Assembly (NCBI RefSeq): GCF_009208735.1
Contig: NZ_WFLJ01000002.1
Span: 1-64,000 of the forward strand
From: Janthinobacterium rivuli
Lineage (GTDB): Bacteria; Pseudomonadota; Gammaproteobacteria; Burkholderiales; Burkholderiaceae_D
DNA length: 64,000 bases
Direction of reading: 5' to 3'
Part shown: positions 9,266 to 19,271 of the stretch, one piece after another
Position numbering within the stretch: the first letter of the stretch is position 1
Layout: every line of letters begins with the position of its first letter
Made by a program: the position numbers and the translations under genes
Notes under the pieces: generated by a model
Database searches by the model: none
Told to the model about the DNA's origin: nothing
What the model saw: only the letters and a program-made list of their open reading frames with translations

Positions 9266-10525
9266 ATGCCCACCACCGCAGAATCCCCTTTGCTACGCAA
9301 TACCAACTTCCGCTGGCTGCTGGGCGGCGGCCTCGTGTCGATGCTGGGCGACCAGTTCAGCATGCTGGCCCTGCCCTGGCTGGTGCTCAGCCTGACGGGC
9401 GATAGCCTCAGCCTGGGCATCGCCATGGCCCTGATGGGCGCCCCGCGTGCCGTGCTGATCTTGCTGGGCGGCACCGTCGCCGACCGCCATTCGCCACGGC
9501 GCGTGCTGCTGCTGAGCAAATTGGCCAATGCCGCCATCCTGCTGGCGCTGGCCGCGCTGCTGTTGCTGGAGCAGGCCAGCCTGCCGCTGGCCTATGCGGC
9601 CGCGCTGGCGCTGGGCATCGCTTCCGCCTTTGGCATTCCCGCAGGCACGGCCATCCTGCCGCAGGCCGTGCCGCCGCAAACGCTGCAGACGGCCAACAGC
9701 CTGCAGATGGGCGCGCGCCAGCTGTCCCTGCTGGCCGGCCCCCTGCTGGCGGCGCTCGTGCTGGGCGCCCACGCTGGCACCGGGCACACCGGCATGGCGG
9801 CGCTGGCCGCCGCCTTTGCCATCGATGCGCTGACGTTCCTGTTCTCGGCCTGGACCTTGCGGCAAGTCAGCCTGCGGCCACCGGCCGCGGCCGCCACCGC
9901 GCAGGGCATGTGGCGCGACCTGGCGGCGGGGCTGGCCATGGTGTGGCGCGACCTTCCCCTGCGCAACTGCTATGCGTACTGGGCGGTGGTCGCGTTCTTC
10001 GTCATGGGGCCGCTGCAAGTGGCCTTGCCCGTGCTGGCCAGCGAGCGCCTGCATGGCGCCTCCGCGCTGGGTTTGCTGATGGGCGCGCATGGCGCCGGCA
10101 CCCTGGCCGGCATGCTGGCGGCCAGCCTGGGCGGCGCCTGGCTGCGCCGCCGCTTCGGCGCCACCCTGCTGCTGGTCGACGCGGTCGTCGGCCTGCTGCT
10201 GATGGCGCTGGGGCAAATCAGCACGGCCTGGCAAGGCGCGGCCCTGCTGGCCGTCACGGGCATGCTGGGCGGCTACTTGCAGGTGGCCATCTTTACGTGG
10301 ATACAGCGGCGCGTGGCGCCCGCCATGCTGGGACGGGCGATGGCCCTGTTCATGGGCATCTTCCTGGGACTGGCCCCGCTGTCGGCGGCCGCCACGGGCG
10401 CGCTGCTGCGCCACCTGAGCGTGGGCGAGCTGTTCTGCGGCGGCGGCGCCCTGCTGCTGGCGGCCGCGATGGCCGCGGCACTCTTCACCGCCATCCCGCG
10501 CATCGGCGGAGCGGAAACGATTTGA
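9266..10525 (+). CDS. MFS transporter, drug/efflux type
   Basis: A 419-residue inner-membrane protein with about twelve hydrophobic segments. It opens with the pattern NFRWLLGGGLVSMLGDQFSML, common in EntS-like and macrolide-type exporters, and the loop between segments 2 and 3 reads GGTVADRHSPRRVLL, the MFS signature. The start at 9266 is chosen because the promoter overlaps the earlier ATG. A GIY-YIG-like gene follows after 25 bp and a MarR gene after that, all on one strand, which suggests an exporter with a local regulator. The substrate is unknown. Confidence 0.85.
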   Translation: MPTTAESPLLRNTNFRWLLGGGLVSMLGDQFSMLALPWLVLSLTGDSLSLGIAMALMGAPRAVLILLGGTVADRHSPRRVLLLSKLANAAILLALAALLLLEQASLPLAYAAALALGIASAFGIPAGTAILPQAVPPQTLQTANSLQMGARQLSLLAGPLLAALVLGAHAGTGHTGMAALAAAFAIDALTFLFSAWTLRQVSLRPPAAAATAQGMWRDLAAGLAMVWRDLPLRNCYAYWAVVAFFVMGPLQVALPVLASERLHGASALGLLMGAHGAGTLAGMLAASLGGAWLRRRFGATLLLVDAVVGLLLMALGQISTAWQGAALLAVTGMLGGYLQVAIFTWIQRRVAPAMLGRAMALFMGIFLGLAPLSAAATGALLRHLSVGELFCGGGALLLAAAMAAALFTAIPRIGGAETI

Positions 10526-10550
10526 AGCAACAAGATAGGAGCAATGAAAC

Positions 10551-10898
10551 ATGGACAAGACACGACAGGCAACATTGAAAGCACACTACCGGCAACAGCC
10601 GCCGCCGCTGGGCATCATCGCCGTGCGGCACCTGCCCAGCGGGCGCACCTTGTTCGAATGCAGCCGCAACGCGCCCGGCATGCTGAACCGGCACCGCTTC
10701 GAGCTGAACCTGGGCAAGCACCGCAATGCGGCGCTGCAGGCGGACTGGCGGCGCGATGGCGCGGCGGCTTTTTCCTGCGCCGTCATCGACACCGTCAGGC
10801 TGCCCGACGACCCCGCCTTCGATGCGGATGCCGAACTGGATGCCCTGCTGGCGCTGCACCGCGCGCAGTGGCTGGAACAGGGGCAGCCGCTGTATTGA
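10551..10898 (+). CDS. Small GIY-YIG-like domain protein
   Basis: A 115-residue protein. The pattern PPPLGIIAVRHLPSGRTLFECS, then LNRHRFELNLGKHRNAALQADW and DGAAAFSCAVID matches small stand-alone GIY-YIG family proteins. The GIY of the signature reads GII and the YIG half is not obvious, so nuclease activity is doubtful. An AGGAG ribosome site lies 9 nt before the ATG. It sits between the MFS and MarR genes on the same strand. The family assignment rests on overall pattern only. Confidence 0.6.
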   Translation: MDKTRQATLKAHYRQQPPPLGIIAVRHLPSGRTLFECSRNAPGMLNRHRFELNLGKHRNAALQADWRRDGAAAFSCAVIDTVRLPDDPAFDADAELDALLALHRAQWLEQGQPLY

Positions 10899-10955
10899 GC
10901 GCCATTGCTTTACACTTGCGCACTCAAGCATTTCGCAGCGAATACAATGGAAGCC

Positions 10956-11405
10956 ATGAACGATCACCCCCCCCTGTCGCTGGACGGCGACGGCGCGCTC
11001 GACTTTTGCCTGCGCCTGGCGCGCGCCCAGGCCCTCATCGTGCGCCGCTTCGATAGCGCCCTGGGCAATGTGCATGGCCTGAGCTTCAGCGACTATCAAT
11101 TGCTGTATCAGCTGCAGCGCGCACCCGGTGCGCGCCTGCGCCGCATCGACCTGGCCGAGCGCCTGGCGTTGACGGCCTCCGGCGTCACGCGCTCCCTGAT
11201 GCCGCTGGAAAAGATTGGCCTGGTGGCGCGCCAGGCCGATGCGCGCGACGCGCGCGTCGGCTATGCCGTGCTGACGGCCGCCGGCCAGGAATTACTGGGA
11301 CATGCGAACGCCACCGCGCAGGCGGTGGGCCGCGAGTTGCTGCAGGACGCGCCGGCCGAGCAGCTGGGCGCGCTGTCCACCCTCCTGGGCCGGCTGGCCG
11401 GCTGA
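10956..11405 (+). CDS. MarR-family transcriptional regulator
   Basis: A 149-residue winged-helix repressor. The DNA-binding part reads SFSDYQLLYQLQRAPGARLRRIDLAERLALTASGVTRSLMPLEKIGLVAR, and the wing carries DARDARVGYAVLTAAGQ. The flanking helices would form the dimer. Starts at 10947 or 10956 are both possible; the 10956 start gives MNDHPPLS. MarR proteins usually repress a nearby exporter and respond to small phenolic or hydrophobic ligands, so the MFS gene upstream is the natural target, by inference. Its stop faces the jqsA stop 4 bp away. Confidence 0.85.
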   Translation: MNDHPPLSLDGDGALDFCLRLARAQALIVRRFDSALGNVHGLSFSDYQLLYQLQRAPGARLRRIDLAERLALTASGVTRSLMPLEKIGLVARQADARDARVGYAVLTAAGQELLGHANATAQAVGRELLQDAPAEQLGALSTLLGRLAG

Positions 11406-11409
11406 CCAC

Positions 11410-12657
11410 CTACACCAGCGCCAGCCTGCGCAGGCGCCGCGTCGACGACCACTGTTCCATGCCCGTTTCGGCGCGGATGGCGGCGCAGCCGGCCAGCACC
11501 CGTTCGACGGCCGCCCCGTCGAGTCCCGCATTGAGGGTCAGGCGCACGAGGGCGCGGTTCTTCGCCGTGGCCGGGGCGCAAAACATGGCGCCGTAGATGC
11601 CTTGCCGTTCCAGCGCCTGGCGCAGGGCCAGGGTGGCCGGTTCGGCGCCCGCCTCCAGCGCCACGATCTGCTCCGTGCCATCGCTGACGTTGTAGCCCAG
11701 CTCGCGCAAGCCTTCGCGCACCTGCAGCGTGTGGCGTTGCAGGGTGGCGCGCCGCCCGTCGGCGGCCATGATGAAATCGAGCGCCGCGCCCAGCCATGCC
11801 AGCTCGTGCGCCAGCAGGCAGGAACTGAAGATGGCGGGGCGCGATTCTGACAAAAAATACCCCTTGAAGCGGCTGGAACAGCTGATGAAACCGGCGCGTC
11901 CCGCGAAGGCCTTGGCCAGCGACGCCGTGCGGAAATGCACGCGGTGGCCCAGTCCCCACGCTTCCACCAGGCCCGCGCCCCGGGGGCCATGCGTGCCCAG
12001 CGAGTGCGACTCGTCAACCACCACCACGCAGTCGCTGCGCTCGGCGATATCGAGCAGTTCCAGCAAGGGCGCCAGGCTGCCGTTGGTGCTGTACAGGGCG
12101 TCGACGACGATCACGCCGCGGCCGTGCTTTTCCACCTGCCGCCGCAAATGCGTCATGTCGTTGTGCAGGAAGGGGACGGCCTGGGCCTGCGCCGACAGCA
12201 CGCCTTCCCACAGCGAGGCGTGGGCCTGCATGTCGAGGTAGACGGGGATGCCGGGGCCGGCGATACACTGGATCAGCCCCACGTTGGCCGCCATGCCGGA
12301 CTGCGCCAGGATGCCATCCTCGCAGCCCATGAAGCGGGCCAGCCGGCTTTCCAGCCGGTGCTGTTCGCTGCCTTCCTGCAAGTACACGGCCGACATCAGC
12401 ATGCCGCCCGCGTTCGCCTGCAGGGACGCCACCTGGGCCGCCACCAGCGCCGGCTCGGCGGCGATGGACAGGTAGTCATTGCCCGCCAAGAAAATGGCAT
12501 GGGCGGGGGTCGGTTGCCAGGCATGGGGATGCTGGCCGCCCAGCAATTTTTCGATGCGCGTGATGTGATGCGCATCCATGCGCCGCACGATGTAGTCCGG
12601 CAGGCAGTGTTCGGCACGGACGAAGGATGGGGAGTGCAAGCTGTTGGCGATGGTCAT
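11410..12657 (-). CDS. jqsA: Alpha-hydroxyketone autoinducer synthase (CqsA/LqsA/JqsA type)
   Basis: A 415-residue PLP enzyme of the alpha-oxoamine synthase family. It carries FLAGNDYLSIAAEP near the N-terminus, SGMAANVGLI, the cofactor motif VVVVDESHSLGTHGP, and the PLP lysine in ASLAKAFAGR (Lys249). CqsA and LqsA join an acyl-CoA and an amino-acid-derived substrate to make alpha-hydroxyketone signals. The kinase-regulator pair divergent from it is the Jqs arrangement described in Janthinobacterium, which separates it from housekeeping KBL or BioF enzymes. A longer frame starts at 12735, but AGGAGA lies 7 nt before the ATG at 12657. The promoter region carries an FNR-like palindrome. Confidence 0.9.
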   Translation of the reverse strand: MTIANSLHSPSFVRAEHCLPDYIVRRMDAHHITRIEKLLGGQHPHAWQPTPAHAIFLAGNDYLSIAAEPALVAAQVASLQANAGGMLMSAVYLQEGSEQHRLESRLARFMGCEDGILAQSGMAANVGLIQCIAGPGIPVYLDMQAHASLWEGVLSAQAQAVPFLHNDMTHLRRQVEKHGRGVIVVDALYSTNGSLAPLLELLDIAERSDCVVVVDESHSLGTHGPRGAGLVEAWGLGHRVHFRTASLAKAFAGRAGFISCSSRFKGYFLSESRPAIFSSCLLAHELAWLGAALDFIMAADGRRATLQRHTLQVREGLRELGYNVSDGTEQIVALEAGAEPATLALRQALERQGIYGAMFCAPATAKNRALVRLTLNAGLDGAAVERVLAGCAAIRAETGMEQWSSTRRLRRLALV

Positions 12658-12721
12658 GATTTTTCTCCTAGGGAAAGGTTTGTTGCAAATTAAAACCTTG
12701 ACCGTGTCGCCAACCCATCCA

Positions 12722-12735
12722 TTGACGTATATCAA
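12722..12735. promoter_or_regulatory. FNR/ANR-like palindrome between jqsA and jqsS
   Basis: The sequence TTGAC-GTAT-ATCAA differs from the FNR/CRP-family consensus TTGAT-N4-ATCAA at one base and lies in the divergent promoter region. It is about 72 bp from the jqsA start codon and 80 bp from the jqsS start codon. A plausible jqsA -10 (TTTAAT on the minus strand, 12689-12694) would place the site near -46. A possible jqsS -10 (GATAAT, 12778-12783) would place it near -61. Binding is inferred, not shown. Confidence 0.5.
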
Positions 12736-12809
12736 TGTCCGGCGAGATAACCGTTCAACCAGGAAAATTTACGCGATGATAATGTTCTGAAGAGGATCAA
12801 GGCAGAGTC

Positions 12810-14108
12810 ATGACGCAGCAATGGCAAGGACGATGGACACACTGGCGCAGGCGCCTGCTCCATTCGCTGCTGCATGAGCGCATGCCCCATGAGAACCTGG
12901 CAGGCAGGGTCGCCATGCTGGCCGTCGTGGGCACGGTGGCGATGCCGCTGTACTACCTGCTGTGGCATAATTTTTTTCCGCAAGCCTATGAAAACCTGAC
13001 CCTGCGCCTGACGGGCGTGGGCATCTGCGTGGCGGGCCTGTTCGCGCGCCGCTTCTCGGCCCGCTGGCTGTCGCGCTACCTGCTGTTCGCGCTCAGCTAC
13101 ATCCTGCCCTTCTTCTTTACCTTCATGTTTCTGATGAACCACGCCTCGTCCATCTGGAGCGAATCGCTGCTGATCGGCCTGGTCGTGCTGTTTCACTTCG
13201 AAACGAAACTGGCTTGCCGCGCCTACCTGATCGGCACCAGCGCCGCCTGCCTGGCCGTCATCCTGCAGGGAGAAGGCGGCTTCCTGCTGCAACGTGAAGT
13301 GCTGCAGCAACTGCCCGTGCACTGGTTCACCATTGCCGCGCTGTCCGTGGTGAAAGTGGGCAGCAAGGTGCTGGAACGGGAGCGGCTGGCGGGCTTGGCG
13401 GCAGGGCTCGGTTCCGTGGCGCACGAGCTGCGCACGCCGCTGACCAGCGTGGAAGCCAATGTGCGGGGCATGCGCCGGCTGCTGCCGCAACTGTCCGGCC
13501 AGGCGGACGACCTGCCGCCGTTGCAGGAAGCCTTGTCGCGCATCCAGTTCGAAGTGCGCCACATGCAGCACATGATCGATTTGTTCCTGATGAGCGCCAG
13601 CGCCGTCAACCGCAACCTCCAGCCCAGCCAGACGCTGTCGATGCTGGCGATGGTGACGTCCGTGCTCAAGCGCTATCCATTTACCGGCAACAGCCAGCGC
13701 AGCAGCGTCAAGGTGGACGTGCGCGCCGACTTCCAGTTCGCCGGCCAGGACGAGCTGTGCGTGGTGATCCTGCTGAACCTGCTGAGAAACGCGCTGAAAG
13801 CCATCCAGCGGGCCGGCAAGGGCCGCGTGCGCATCATCATCGACGGCGCCCGCGCCGAGCCCAGGCTGCTGTTCATCGACACGGGCTGCGGCATCGCGAA
13901 AAACCGCCTGCCGCTGATCTTCGAGCGTTTTTATTCCTATCCCGTGCACAACGGCAGCGGCATCGGCCTGGCCCTGTGCCGGCAGATCGTCACCGCCTGG
14001 CAGGCGCGCATCCGCTGCGTGTCGCGCGAGCATGCGTATGCGATTTTCATCCTGGAGTTTCCCCAGCCCGTGCCTGCCCGCTTCCCACCCTCTTCCCCCG
14101 CAAGGTGA
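12810..14108 (+). CDS. jqsS: Quorum-sensing membrane sensor histidine kinase (JqsS/CqsS type)
   Basis: A 432-residue kinase with an N-terminal region of about six hydrophobic segments (roughly 33-185), resembling the CqsS/LqsS ligand-sensing domain. The HisKA motif VAHELRTPLTSVEANVRGMRR follows, with the phospho-accepting His205. The ATPase domain has LLNLLRNALKAI (N box), DTGCGI (G1), FERFYSY (F box) and GSGIGLALCRQIV (G2). It lacks the receiver domain found in Vibrio CqsS, so phosphate would pass to the separate regulator 3 bp downstream. The expected ligand is the JqsA hydroxyketone. Confidence 0.9.
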   Translation: MTQQWQGRWTHWRRRLLHSLLHERMPHENLAGRVAMLAVVGTVAMPLYYLLWHNFFPQAYENLTLRLTGVGICVAGLFARRFSARWLSRYLLFALSYILPFFFTFMFLMNHASSIWSESLLIGLVVLFHFETKLACRAYLIGTSAACLAVILQGEGGFLLQREVLQQLPVHWFTIAALSVVKVGSKVLERERLAGLAAGLGSVAHELRTPLTSVEANVRGMRRLLPQLSGQADDLPPLQEALSRIQFEVRHMQHMIDLFLMSASAVNRNLQPSQTLSMLAMVTSVLKRYPFTGNSQRSSVKVDVRADFQFAGQDELCVVILLNLLRNALKAIQRAGKGRVRIIIDGARAEPRLLFIDTGCGIAKNRLPLIFERFYSYPVHNGSGIGLALCRQIVTAWQARIRCVSREHAYAIFILEFPQPVPARFPPSSPAR

Positions 14109-14111
14109 CGC

Positions 14112-15119
14112 ATGCAACTGCCCGTCTATACCCATCCGACCCTGACCGTATTGATCGATGACAGCGACTCCTTCCTGAAAAGCCTGGCGTTCCAGCTCGA
14201 TCCCGCTCTGGCGCGCCAGACCTTCCACGACACGAGCAGCGCGCTGCACTGGCTGCGCCACAGCACCCAGCTGGGCGAGACGCCGCTGCACGTCAATTTC
14301 GACACGCAAAACCTGCCGCCCGACCAGTGCAACGTGGCGCTCGACCTCGAACGCATCTGGCGCATCAGCGGCCAGGCGCAGCGCTTTGCCGTGCCTTCCG
14401 TGCTGGTGGTCGACTATTCGATGCCGCAGATGAATGGCCTGGAATTCTGCCAGGCCGTGCGTGACTTGCCGTGCAAGAAGATTTTATTTACGGGCGCGGC
14501 CGATGAAAAAGTGGCCGTGACGGCCTTCAACCGGGGCTTGATCGACCGCTACATCAAGAAGAGCGACGACGATGCGCTCGATATCCTGGAACAGGAAGTC
14601 CACGCCCTGCAACGCGAATTTTTCCTGCAGCAGTCGGACACGGTGCGCGACTTGCTGTTGCTGCACGACTATCGTTTCCTGCAAGACGAAGCCATGGCCG
14701 CCGTCGTGCACGCGTTGTGCCGGCGCCATGGCTTCGTCGAGTTCTATATCTTCCCGAATCCCTGCGGCATCCTGTTTTTCACGCGCGACGGCCAGGCCCG
14801 CCTGATGATCATCGAGACGGAACGCAGCCTGCACACGCAGTACGAAATGGCGCGCGACAGCGACGCGCCCGCGTCCTTGCTGCTGGCCTTGCTGGAAATG
14901 CGCGTGATCCCGTATTTTTCCGATGCCGGCAGCGACGGCATGTATGCGGCGCACATCGGCGAAAACTGGTTCCGCTACTGCGCCGCGCCGACCATCTGCC
15001 ACGGGCGAGAAACCTACTTCTGGGCCCTGTTCGACGTGCCGCCGCACCAGCTGGACCAGCCGGTCGTGTCCTACGCGCAATTTTTACGCGCGCAGGCGGA
15101 CGACAGCGTGGGTGCCTAG
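14112..15119 (+). CDS. jqsR: Quorum-sensing response regulator (JqsR/LqsR type)
   Basis: A 335-residue regulator. The acidic start (LTVLIDDSDSFL) and the phosphorylation site VLVVDYSMPQMNGLEF (Asp101) define a receiver domain. The Asp is about 45 residues later than usual because an extra segment separates the first strand from the phosphorylation loop. KILFTGAADEKVAVTAF and RYIKKSDDD complete it. The C-terminal 180 residues have no recognisable DNA-binding fold, as in LqsR. An AAGGTG site precedes the ATG, 3 bp after the jqsS stop. The stop overlaps the permease stop on the other strand by 4 bp. Confidence 0.88.
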   Translation: MQLPVYTHPTLTVLIDDSDSFLKSLAFQLDPALARQTFHDTSSALHWLRHSTQLGETPLHVNFDTQNLPPDQCNVALDLERIWRISGQAQRFAVPSVLVVDYSMPQMNGLEFCQAVRDLPCKKILFTGAADEKVAVTAFNRGLIDRYIKKSDDDALDILEQEVHALQREFFLQQSDTVRDLLLLHDYRFLQDEAMAAVVHALCRRHGFVEFYIFPNPCGILFFTRDGQARLMIIETERSLHTQYEMARDSDAPASLLLALLEMRVIPYFSDAGSDGMYAAHIGENWFRYCAAPTICHGRETYFWALFDVPPHQLDQPVVSYAQFLRAQADDSVGA

Positions 15120-17647
15120 CTTTCCCGCAAGGTTTGCAGCGGCGGATGTTTCAAGACATTGCGCAAGCCCAGCCAGCCGCCGGCGATCGCGCACAGGGCG
15201 CCGGCCAGCAAGCCAAAAGCCCACACGCCCGGCGCGAAGCTCCAGGCGAACTTGAACTGGTACGTGGCCAGGGCCCAGCCCATGGCCGCCGCGCCCGATG
15301 CCGCCAGCAAGCCGGCCAGCGCGCCGACGAGCGAAAACTCGATCAGCTGCGCCTGCGCCAGCTGGCGCCGCGTGGCGCCCAGCGCGCGCAGCAGGCCCGC
15401 TTCGCGCGTGCGCTCGTCCTGCGAGCCCATCAGCGCCGCATACAGCACCAGCAAGCCCGAGGCCAGGGTAAAGGCGAAGAGGAATTCGACGGCCGTCACC
15501 ACCTGGTCCAGCACGCCCTGGATCTGTTTCAGCACGCCGCCCACGTCGACCACCGTCAGGTTCGGATAGTCGCGCAGCAAGGCATTGCCCAGGTCCGCCT
15601 GCGCCGGCGGCAGGTGAAACGCCGTGATCCACGTCTGCGGCGTGTCCGCCATGGCGGCCGGGTTGATGATGACAAAGAAATTGACGCGCATCGAGCCCCA
15701 TTCCAGCTTGCGCAAGCTGGTAATCGCCGCTTCGACGGGCTGGCCGGCGATGTCGAAGCGCAGCTTGTCGCCCAGTTTCAGTTTCAAGGTCTTGGCGATG
15801 CCCTCTTCCACCGACGCCTCGGCCGGCGCGCCCGGCGCATTGCCGAACCACTTGCCGGCCACGAGCTTGTTTTCTTCCTGCATGGTGGCCATCGTCGACA
15901 GGTTGAATTCGCGGTCGGCCAGGCCCTTGGCGCGGTCATCCTCGTAGGTGCTTTCCGTGATGGCCTTGCCGTTCACGGCCACCAGGCGCCCGCGTATCAT
16001 CGGATACAAAGGCGCATTGGCCACGCCGGCCTGCGCCAGGCGCGCGGCGATCGGGTCTTTCTGTTCCGGCAGGATATTGATCATGAAGCGGTTCGGCGCG
16101 TCCGGCGGCGTGGCGTTGCGCCAGGCCACCATCAGGTCGCCGCGCACCACCGTCAGCAGCAGCAAGGCCATCAGGCCCAGCGCCAGCGACACCACCTGGA
16201 TGACGGTGGCGCCCGGACGGCGCTGCAGGGAGGTGACGGCGAAGCGCCAGCCCTGGTGATTGAAGGCGCCGCGCAGGCTTTTCAGCGAGCGGATGCCCAG
16301 CCAGCCGGCCAGGGCAAACAGGGCGAATCCGCCGAGGAAGCCGGCCGCCGTCAGCAGGGCCAGTTTCACGTCGCCCGCCTGCCACAAGAGCAGCACGACG
16401 AAGGCGGCGATGCCCAGGCCGTAGGTCGCCACGGCCAGCGCCTGCGGCGGCTCCTGCTCGCGGCGGATCACGCGGTTGTGCGGCACGTTGCGCAACTGCA
16501 AAATCGGCGGCAGGGCAAAGCCCAGCAGCAACAGCATGCCGGTGGCCACGCCCTGCAGGGCGGGCAGCATGGACACGGGCGGCAAGTCGCTCTGCACCAG
16601 CTTGCCCAGCAGCTCCAGCAACACCAGATGGCCGCCGAAGCCCACCGCCACGCCGACCACGCTGCCGGCCAGGCCGACGAGCAGGAATTCGATCACGTAC
16701 ATGGCCGTGACCTGGTTTTGCGTCAGTCCCAGGCAGCGCAGCATGGCGCAGGCATCGAGGTGGCGCAGCATGAAGCGGCGCGCCGCCATGGCCACGGCGA
16801 CGGCGGCCAGCATGGCCGACAGCAAGCCGACGAGGGACAGGAAACGGTCGGCGCGGTCCAGGGTCGATTGCATCTGCGGGCTGCCCGATTCCAGCGACTC
16901 GATGCGCACGCCCTTGATCGCCTGCGTCTTGATCTGGCTTTCCAGCCAGGCTTGATATTGCGCAAGCTCGCCCGCCTTGGCGGGCGGCGCCGACAGCAGC
17001 AGGCGGTACGACACGCGCGAACCGTTCTGCACCAGCGCCGTGGCGGCCAGGTCGCCCAAGGGCAGCATCACGCGCGGGGCGAAGTTGAGGAAGGAGGCGC
17101 CGCGGTCCGGCTCGCTGGCGATCAATTGCGTGACGGTAAATGCCTTGTCGCCCAGGGTCAGCGTGTCGCCCAGCTTCGCGTTCAGGCTGGACAGAATGGC
17201 CGCATCGACCCACACGGTGCCGGGCGCCGGCACCTGGTCCGTTGGCCGTCCCACGGCATCCTGCGCCTCGCTGGTGCTGGTCGTGATTTTCAGCCTGCCC
17301 CGCTGCGGGTAGCCGGGCGAGACGGCCTTGATCGACGCCAGCTGCGAGGTCGACTGCTCGCCCGCGCCCGCCTGCGCCATGCTGGGAAACGTCACCGTGT
17401 CGGCCAGGATGAAGCCGCGCTTCTGCGCTTCCGCGCGCCAGGCCCCATTGACGGGCTGGTCGGCGCTGATGACGAGGTCGGCCCCCAGCAGCTGGTGCGC
17501 GTCGCGGTTCAGGCCCGCGCGCAGGCGGTCGACGAAGAAGCCGACGGCCGACAGGGCCGCCACGGCGACGATCAGCGCGACGAGCAGGAAACGCAGTTGC
17601 CCGGCGCGCCAGTCGCGGCCGGTCATTTTCAGGGAGAGGCGGAGCAT
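15116..17647 (-). CDS. ABC transporter permease, FtsX/YbbP type
   Basis: An 843-residue inner-membrane protein built as two FtsX/MacB-like halves. An N-terminal membrane helix (LLVALIVAVAALSAVGFF) precedes a large periplasmic domain, then three helices (about 275-405), a linker with further helices, a second periplasmic domain and three last helices (VEFLFAFTLASGLLVLYAALM...LRALGATRRQL). This is the layout of YbbP-type permeases, which normally pair with a YbbA-like ATPase and sometimes with a TesA lysophospholipase. No ATPase gene is adjacent here; downstream is jqsR on the other strand and upstream is the adenine deaminase. Its substrate is unknown. Confidence 0.88.
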   Translation of the reverse strand: MLRLSLKMTGRDWRAGQLRFLLVALIVAVAALSAVGFFVDRLRAGLNRDAHQLLGADLVISADQPVNGAWRAEAQKRGFILADTVTFPSMAQAGAGEQSTSQLASIKAVSPGYPQRGRLKITTSTSEAQDAVGRPTDQVPAPGTVWVDAAILSSLNAKLGDTLTLGDKAFTVTQLIASEPDRGASFLNFAPRVMLPLGDLAATALVQNGSRVSYRLLLSAPPAKAGELAQYQAWLESQIKTQAIKGVRIESLESGSPQMQSTLDRADRFLSLVGLLSAMLAAVAVAMAARRFMLRHLDACAMLRCLGLTQNQVTAMYVIEFLLVGLAGSVVGVAVGFGGHLVLLELLGKLVQSDLPPVSMLPALQGVATGMLLLLGFALPPILQLRNVPHNRVIRREQEPPQALAVATYGLGIAAFVVLLLWQAGDVKLALLTAAGFLGGFALFALAGWLGIRSLKSLRGAFNHQGWRFAVTSLQRRPGATVIQVVSLALGLMALLLLTVVRGDLMVAWRNATPPDAPNRFMINILPEQKDPIAARLAQAGVANAPLYPMIRGRLVAVNGKAITESTYEDDRAKGLADREFNLSTMATMQEENKLVAGKWFGNAPGAPAEASVEEGIAKTLKLKLGDKLRFDIAGQPVEAAITSLRKLEWGSMRVNFFVIINPAAMADTPQTWITAFHLPPAQADLGNALLRDYPNLTVVDVGGVLKQIQGVLDQVVTAVEFLFAFTLASGLLVLYAALMGSQDERTREAGLLRALGATRRQLAQAQLIEFSLVGALAGLLAASGAAAMGWALATYQFKFAWSFAPGVWAFGLLAGALCAIAGGWLGLRNVLKHPPLQTLRES

Positions 17648-17668
17648 GGGCGGCGGGTCTTTATAGAG

Positions 17669-18709
<1,041 letters not shown>

Positions 18710-18989
18710 TTATAGGGTGACGATAAAAATGCTGGCCCGCGTGCGCGCGGCGCGCGGGGCCATCAGACATGCAGGCATCTTAGCGCAAGATGGCCGGCCT
18801 CACCGGCGCCAGGCCGCCGCGGCGCCGGCGACGGCAGCGCCACGGCCGGCACCGGCACGCGCTGACGAATTGTCGTATGATGATTTAAAAGGTACAAAAA
18901 GGTTCATTGAAATCGATGGAAATTTTGATGATTTATCCAATTAAATCAACAATTTACAAACAAGTATTAAGGATATGCCGACATATCTT

Positions 18990-19018
18990 TTGACTTCCTG
19001 ATCCTTTAGAGCAATAAT
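18990..19018 (+). promoter_or_regulatory. Strong sigma-70-like promoter upstream of prkA
   Basis: TTGACT (18990-18995), a 17-bp spacer and AATAAT (19013-19018): five of six matches in each box. The start would be near 19025, about 245 nt before prkA. It could drive the prkA operon with a long leader, or a short RNA that ends at the T6 tract at 19110-19115. Confidence 0.55.
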
Positions 19019-19024
19019 AAATTT

Positions 19025-19115
19025 CATGGGGTAAAGGTTGGTGCAACAAGCGCTATCAACAGTGAAAAAAAGCCGGCTGGCCACGTCAGCACACGGCATC
19101 AAGCGCCAGTTTTTT
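19025..19115 (+). ncRNA. Candidate small RNA upstream of prkA
   Basis: A roughly 90-nt interval runs between the promoter at 18990-19018 and a CTGGC/GCCAG stem (19077-19109) followed by six T. The stem is only 5 bp with a long loop, so the terminator is weak and this may simply be the prkA leader. No RNA family was recognised. Confidence 0.25.
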
Positions 19116-19271
19116 GGTCCGGGCAATCCGGACTCGCAAAGACAGCCGGGCTTGAAACAACAATAAAAATCGATACGGGGTACAGAAAAAGTTCAAGCGG
19201 CAAGCCCAGGCGAGTGCCAGGCGGGCGGCCATGGTGACTGGCAGTACAGGTTTACATTAAAGGACATTGAC

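Noticed and set aside
19230-19260. Possible sigma-54 promoter before prkA
   Set aside because: TGGCA is present but the -12 element lacks the required GC at the right spacing.
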